Part shown: positions 7,311-10,414 of the stretch, piece by piece
Layout of the letters: each line of letters opens with the position of its first letter
How positions within the stretch are numbered: the stretch's first letter is position 1
Source: Prevotella sp. CAG:755
Lineage (GTDB): Bacteria > Bacteroidota > Bacteroidia > Bacteroidales > Bacteroidaceae
Assembly: GCA_000431275.1 (NCBI GenBank)
Contig: HF989168.1
Coordinates: forward strand, 1 to 10,414
Direction: 5' to 3'
DNA: 10,414 nt
Notes under the pieces: model-generated
Databases searched by the model: none
The model's input: the letters and a program-made list of their open reading frames with translations, nothing else
What the model was told of the DNA's origin: nothing
Made by a program: the position numbers and the translations under genes

Positions 7311-7565
7311 TCAGAGCGTTCCTTGGCTGAAATCCAGTTCGAACATGACGGTTCCGCCGTCTGTCCGCCGGAACGAGCCTACGCAAATGAGTTCCGGGAC
7401 GTCTTCCGTCCAGAACGGGACGTTCCATTCGTTCCCCACCTCAGCGGCGAGCCTCGGGGCGAGCTTTTCGGCTTCGGAGTGGCAGCGTGCTTGCAGCTGC
7501 CCGTAGTCGTCGTTCACCGAACCACAGTGGACGGCGGGTGCTCCGTTTCGCTTTTCTTCTTCCAT
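7311..7565 (-). CDS. small hypothetical protein, 84 residues
   Basis: I do not recognise this protein. It has 84 residues, is mixed in composition and mildly acidic, and has no signal peptide or membrane helix, so it is probably cytoplasmic. Its sequence runs from MEEEKRNGAPAVHCG through WNVPFWTEDVPELICVGSF to the C-terminal FELDFSQGTL. Support for coding comes from the strong preference for G or C at third codon positions, as in the neighbouring genes, from its position only 21 bases after the stop of the secreted-protein gene at 7587 on the same strand, and from ending just before a terminator-like hairpin. The alternation of hydrophobic residues in the second half suggests beta strands. 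It probably shares a transcript with the upstream gene; a functional link is not shown. Confidence 0.65.
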   Translation of the reverse strand: MEEEKRNGAPAVHCGSVNDDYGQLQARCHSEAEKLAPRLAAEVGNEWNVPFWTEDVPELICVGSFRRTDGGTVMFELDFSQGTL

Positions 7566-7586
7566 AGTCGCAGTGTTTTTTGAGGG

Positions 7587-8267
7587 TCACAGGTCTTCGC
7601 CCTGCGCGCGGTTGTATTCGTTGTCGTAGAACATGGAGATGTAGTATCTTAACCCGTCGTTCATGATGCGGAACCAAACGGATTTTTTGGACATTAAATC
7701 AAAAGCGAGTTCCGAAGACGCTTTGATGATCTCTGCTTTGATTTCTTCCGTGGGAGCTGCCAACTGTTCCTGCGTGTATTTTCCCAACAGCTTTTCTTTA
7801 AGCTGATTGGCTATGGCGGTGGAGTCTGTGATTTCAGGTGCTTGATAGAAAACAGCGTCATACTTTTTGTTGCGTACAATCATTTCGATTCCGATATTTT
7901 CGTCCTCAGGAATCGTGTAGTCGTCGAGCGAAAAGTATTTTTTGTTGCGCCTGAATTGTTCGCAAAGGGTGTTGAAGCGGATACGGATTGAGCCCTCGTC
8001 CATCGGGTGGGCATCACAGACCATGATTCGACAGACTTTGTTGTTGTTTGTGACGACGAAGATGTTGACTTCCGAGCCGTTGAATTCCCCGGTCAGCACG
8101 TCTTCGCCGCTCACCCTTTCGTGTGTGAACCCTTTGGCTTTCAGTTTTTCGATCATGGCCGTTTTACTGCCGTCCACGGGAATGCCGAGGAATTTGGTCA
8201 CGTCGGTTTGGGCGTATGCGGCAATCGACAGAATGAACGCACATACCAGTGATAAAGTCTTTTTCAT
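7587..8267 (-). CDS. secreted hypothetical protein, 226 residues
   Basis: This is an exported protein of unknown function. The first 20 residues are a clear type I signal peptide: two lysines, a hydrophobic core, and IAAYAQ before the likely cut (MKKTLSLVCAF at the start). There is no cysteine after the cut, so it is not a lipoprotein and is probably periplasmic. The mature part opens with TDVTKFLGIPVDGSKTAMIE, a type of opening I associate with uncharacterised Bacteroidales exported proteins, and has alternating strands and helices with no catalytic motif I can name. I chose the ATG at 8267 because the signal peptide begins there; the frame extends to 8354 but those 29 residues would precede the signal peptide. 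It lies upstream of the 84-residue gene and is moderately AT-richer than asd. Its leader would cover the structured element at 8288-8486. Confidence 0.8.
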   Translation of the reverse strand: MKKTLSLVCAFILSIAAYAQTDVTKFLGIPVDGSKTAMIEKLKAKGFTHERVSGEDVLTGEFNGSEVNIFVVTNNNKVCRIMVCDAHPMDEGSIRIRFNTLCEQFRRNKKYFSLDDYTIPEDENIGIEMIVRNKKYDAVFYQAPEITDSTAIANQLKEKLLGKYTQEQLAAPTEEIKAEIIKASSELAFDLMSKKSVWFRIMNDGLRYYISMFYDNEYNRAQGEDL

Positions 8268-8287
8268 AGTGGTGTTTGTTTTGTTTG

Positions 8288-8486
8288 GCTTCTCAGTGCC
8301 TCTCCGGCCAAGTCCTGTGTTCGCGTAAAGAAGCGTGGCACTGCTATGTACCACGTCTTAAAGTGCAGGCCCTGAGAAAACCTAAATCAACAGATATGGT
8401 GATAACAGCCCACGCCTATGACGTGGGAACTGTCATGCCGTCTCTTGTCGATTTTCGTGTGTAAGTTTCTCAGGCTTTGCACTTAC
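8288..8486 (-). other. highly structured element, candidate 5' leader RNA or mobile-element remnant
   Basis: Many complementary segments are packed into 200 bases. GCTTCT (8288-8293) pairs with AGAAGC (8329-8334). CAGTGCC (8294-8300) pairs with GGCACTG (8337-8343). These two pairings cross, as in an H-type pseudoknot. CCCACG (8409-8414) pairs with CGTGGG (8422-8427) around a 7-base loop. An outer imperfect repeat, 16 of 19 matching, joins 8361-8379 to 8466-8484. Competing pairings also exist: GTAAGT (8461-8466) with ACTTAC (8481-8486), CGTGG (8334-8338) with CCACG (8351-8355), and CCACGTC (8351-8357) with GACGTGG (8420-8426). TTCTCAG occurs three times, twice on the plus strand and once inverted. 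Possible minus-strand promoters just upstream would make it a leader of the secreted-protein gene. I could not match it to a named riboswitch or insertion sequence. Confidence 0.55.
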
Positions 8487-8515
8487 AAGATGAGGACACA
8501 ACGCTCCTTGTCTTC

Positions 8516-8523
8516 CAAAAGTA
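8516..8523 (-). promoter_or_regulatory. possible -7 box TACTTTTG, leftward
   Basis: The minus strand reads TACTTTTG, a TAnnTTTG match. It would start a transcript near 8509 with a leader of about 240 bases before the secreted-protein gene, including the whole structured element. A minus-strand TTTG at 8550-8547 lies 23 bases upstream, slightly further than the usual -33 spacing. Confidence 0.4.
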
Positions 8524-8546
8524 GCCGCCTTTGTGAGGCGACCTGC

Positions 8547-8554
8547 CAAAGGTA
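8547..8554 (-). promoter_or_regulatory. possible second -7 box TACCTTTG, leftward
   Basis: The minus strand reads TACCTTTG, another TAnnTTTG match, 31 bases upstream of the one at 8516-8523. Between them lies a small hairpin, CGCCT (8526-8530) with AGGCG (8536-8540). Only one of the two boxes may be used, and no clear -33 element was found. Confidence 0.3.
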
Positions 8555-8612
8555 CGCAAAAAACGGCCGCTGTACGCATAAATCGGGAAAAAATGAACTC
8601 CAAAAGGTGGAA

Positions 8613-8869
8613 AAGAACGTGCGGGTGGCCATAGATGCGTGAAGTAAGCGGAAAAGCGGGCTTTTCCTTGCCTTGTCGCTCTCCTTTTACTATCTTTGTT
8701 GTACGAAGATAGGATGCGGCTCGGCCAAGCCACGAAGAAAGCGGGGCTTTCTCTTGTTTTGTCGCTCACCTTTCACTATCTTTGAATAAGCTAAGGCTGC
8801 ATTCGGGAACGCTCTGTCGAAAATCCTATGGCTTTTCGCCTGCCATTTCGCTCATTTGCACTATCTTTG
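8613..8869 (+). repeat. three tandem 85-86-bp promoter units
   Basis: Three diverged copies end at 8698, 8784 and 8869, each in TATCTTTG (8691, 8777 and 8862; spacings 86 and 85). The best conserved tail is roughly TTGTCGCTCnCCTTTnACTATCTTTG-like in copies 1 and 2 and similar in copy 3. Each copy has a small hairpin 24-25 bases upstream of its -7 box, built from different bases each time: GGAAAAG with CTTTTCC (8650-8667), AGAAAGC with GCTTTCT (8736-8752), CGAAAA with TTTTCG (8818-8838). A TTG (TG in copy 3) sits 19-20 bases before each -7. Copies 2 and 3 also share a block resembling GATGCGGCTCGG and GCTGCATTCGG. The unit boundary at the left end is approximate. Confidence 0.75.
8862..8869 (+). 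promoter_or_regulatory. proximal -7 box TATCTTTG of the hydrolase gene
   Basis: TATCTTTG is a canonical Bacteroidota -7 element, with a TG at 8841-8842 at -33-like spacing. It gives a leader of about 25 bases before the ATG at 8902. The two upstream copies at 8691 and 8777 could add longer transcripts from the same gene. Confidence 0.75.
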
Positions 8870-8901
8870 TCCGCAGAAGTAATCCTTAAACATAAGAGAT
8901 A

Positions 8902-10414
8902 ATGAACATTCATACACCGAAAGCCAAGGCGTTGTGCCTTGGTGCTGCCTTTATGGCTGCTGCCGCCCTGCCTGTAAATGCTGACAGTAGGACGGTGAAA
9001 ACTGTGGCGGTGACTGAACCGGCGGCCGCTACTGCTGACAAGACGGCCGACGAGGCGTCGGACATCACCAATTTCTTTTCGTCCTACCTTCCGGACATGT
9101 CGGGCACGTATGGGGGCAGCCGTCCCCTGTCCGAGGCTGACTTCGACGCGGCCCGCGACGAGGTGTGGGCGGCTTGGTGCGAGGCCAATAACGCTTTCGA
9201 CGAGGAAAAACTCATTCCTCTCGCCCCGCTTGCGCAGAAGAAGAGCGGAGTGTGGAACCTGCCTTCCAACCTTGAGCCCAACGCTGTGATGAACTATTGG
9301 TTCGGCTACAAAGGGCGTACGGCCGACAACGTCTACCCGCTCTTCGTCTACCTGCACGGTTCGGGCGACCGCGACAGCGAATGGAACGGAGGGCACACGC
9401 TTTGCACGAACTTCAACGACAGTCCCTCGCTCTATTTCATTCCGCAGATCCCGAACACCGGTGAGTATTACCGCTGGTGGCAGAAGGCCAAGCAGTACGC
9501 TTGGGAAAAACTCCTGCGTCAGGTTTTCGTGGCTGGTTATGTCGACCCGAACAGGGTTTATTTCTTTGGGATTTCTGAGGGTGGCTACGGCAGCCAGCGC
9601 CTGGCTTCGTTTTATGCCGACTACCTCGCTGCAGCCGGCCCGATGGCGGGGGGAGAGCCGCTCATCAACGCGCCGGCCGAGAACTGCCGCCACATCGCTT
9701 TCTCGCTCCGTACGGGTGCCAACGACAACGGCTTCTGCCGCAACCAGCTCACGACGGTTGCCAAGGAGACTTTCGACAGCCTGCAAGCCCTCTATCCGGA
9801 CGATTATGTGCACAACGTGCAGCTTATTCCGGGTCAGGGGCACGGCATTGATTACAGTCCGACCACGCCGTGGCTGAAACGCTATACGCGCCGCCTCCAT
9901 CCGAAGCATGTCAACTGGGAGAATTATTCCATGGACGGCATCCAACGCAAGGGCTTTTACAACCTTGTCGTGACGGACGACCCCGGAAGCGGTCCGGTCT
10001 ATTATTGCATGGACATAGAGGGTAACCATATTTCAATCACGGCCGACCGAGTGCGTTATTATGCCATCCAGACAGACGCCTCCACCGGCATCGCCATCCG
10101 TTACCGCCGCGTTTATTCCACGGTGCGTAATGGAAAGGTGCTCATCTATCTCAATAATGACATGGTCGACCTCAGCCAGCCCGTGACCGTCACGGTGAAC
10201 GGTAATGAGTATTTCGAAGGAATGTTGCAACCCGACGTGAAGCACATGGTCAACAGCTGCGCCACGTTCTTCGATCCCGAGCGCATTTATCCGGCTGCCA
10301 TCGAGGTCAACTTCCGTCCCGGGGCAACGCCGGTCGAGAGCGTCGAACTCAGTGACGCTGCCGCGCCGGGGACGCCCGCTTTCTACGACCTCAGCGGCCG
10401 CCGCGTGGAGAAGC
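8902..10414 (+). CDS. secreted alpha/beta hydrolase (esterase-like), runs off the right edge
   Basis: An exported serine hydrolase; 504 codons are visible with no stop. An N-terminal signal peptide ends near LPVNA (about residues 23-27), followed by a low-complexity Ala/Thr stretch. The hydrolase core starts around residue 130, with the oxyanion-side motif YLHGSGDRD (150-158), the nucleophile elbow GISEGG (Ser225), a likely acid in GANDNGF (Asp275) and the histidine in GQGHGIDY (His314). This resembles the feruloyl-esterase and polyhydroxybutyrate-depolymerase-like group, so an ester bond in plant polymer or dietary material is a fair guess, but the substrate is not shown. After residue 330 there is a beta-rich region of unknown role, and the visible end has FYDLSGRRVEK (494-504), the tail motif common in Prevotella secreted proteins, so the true C-terminus should lie shortly beyond the window. 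The start is set by the signal peptide and the -7 box 33 bases upstream. Confidence 0.85.
   Translation, partial: MNIHTPKAKALCLGAAFMAAAALPVNADSRTVKTVAVTEPAAATADKTADEASDITNFFSSYLPDMSGTYGGSRPLSEADFDAARDEVWAAWCEANNAFDEEKLIPLAPLAQKKSGVWNLPSNLEPNAVMNYWFGYKGRTADNVYPLFVYLHGSGDRDSEWNGGHTLCTNFNDSPSLYFIPQIPNTGEYYRWWQKAKQYAWEKLLRQVFVAGYVDPNRVYFFGISEGGYGSQRLASFYADYLAAAGPMAGGEPLINAPAENCRHIAFSLRTGANDNGFCRNQLTTVAKETFDSLQALYPDDYVHNVQLIPGQGHGIDYSPTTPWLKRYTRRLHPKHVNWENYSMDGIQRKGFYNLVVTDDPGSGPVYYCMDIEGNHISITADRVRYYAIQTDASTGIAIRYRRVYSTVRNGKVLIYLNNDMVDLSQPVTVTVNGNEYFEGMLQPDVKHMVNSCATFFDPERIYPAAIEVNFRPGATPVESVELSDAAAPGTPAFYDLSGRRVEK

Noticed and set aside
6136..7428. 430-codon open frame on the minus strand opposite asd
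   Set aside because: asd on the plus strand is certain from its catalytic motifs; the minus frame is a by-product of GC-rich codon use.
8268..8354. 29-residue N-terminal extension of the secreted-protein gene
   Set aside because: The signal peptide starts at 8267; an extension would bury it. The extra residues coincide with the paired segments of the structured element.
8361..8486. Thiamine (TPP) riboswitch, because of the CTGAGA string
   Set aside because: Only the short CTGAGA string fits; the other conserved TPP blocks are absent and the downstream genes are not thiamine genes.
8470..8769. 99-codon open frame on the minus strand in the gap
   Set aside because: It crosses two tandem promoter units and the boundary of the structured element, has a poor protein-like composition, and has no neighbour or motif support.
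8288..8869. CRISPR array or insertion sequence
   Set aside because: The three repeats are 85-86 bp and diverged with no spacer pattern, and no transposase gene or clear terminal repeats with target duplication are present.
8791..10029. 412-codon open frame on the minus strand
   Set aside because: It is the mirror of the GC-rich hydrolase gene, whose plus-strand frame has signal peptide, catalytic motifs and tail. The minus frame has no recognisable domain.

Overview
The window looks like chromosomal DNA from a Bacteroidota bacterium, most likely Prevotella or a close relative. The reasons are the -7 promoter boxes of the form TAnnTTTG in front of most genes, the weak or absent Shine-Dalgarno sites, and a secreted protein ending in the Prevotella-style tail FYDLSGRRV. 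No ribosomal RNA, tRNA, CRISPR array, transposase or integrase was seen. Most genes are GC-rich. The left end (about 1-880) and, more mildly, the gene at 7587-8267 are visibly more AT-rich.

Layout, left to right. Positions 1-234 hold no gene I can support. A GNAT acetyltransferase (235-770, minus) is broken by a one-base frameshift near 664-671. A divergent pair follows: an AraC-family regulator (888-1739, minus) and a Bcr/CflA-type drug exporter (1889-3085, plus). Their shared 149-bp promoter region carries four copies of one hexamer, which are probably the regulator's sites. A perfect 24-bp-arm hairpin sits between the exporter and the convergent two-gene unit read leftwards: a CPA2-type cation/proton antiporter with a UspA-like tail (3963-6050) and tcdA (3241-3966), overlapping by ATGA. 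Divergent from the antiporter is asd, aspartate-semialdehyde dehydrogenase (6175-7185). A second perfect hairpin (19-bp arms) separates asd from a convergent pair of unrecognised genes: an 84-residue protein (7311-7565) and a secreted 226-residue protein (7587-8267).

The most unusual part is the 634-bp gap at 8268-8901 between two divergent genes for exported proteins. Its left half (8288-8486) is packed with complementary segments that form nested, crossing and mutually exclusive pairings. It lies where the long 5' leader of the leftward gene would be. Its right half (about 8613-8869) is three tandem, diverged copies of an 85-86-bp promoter unit. Each unit has a small hairpin, a TTG/TG element and TATCTTTG. 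The last copy drives a secreted alpha/beta hydrolase (8902 to beyond the right edge).

How the genes fit together: regulator plus exporter form a local control unit; antiporter and tcdA are probably co-transcribed and translationally coupled but functionally unrelated as far as can be seen; asd is a housekeeping amino-acid biosynthesis gene with its own promoter; the right end is an exported-protein locus with elaborate upstream control sequence.
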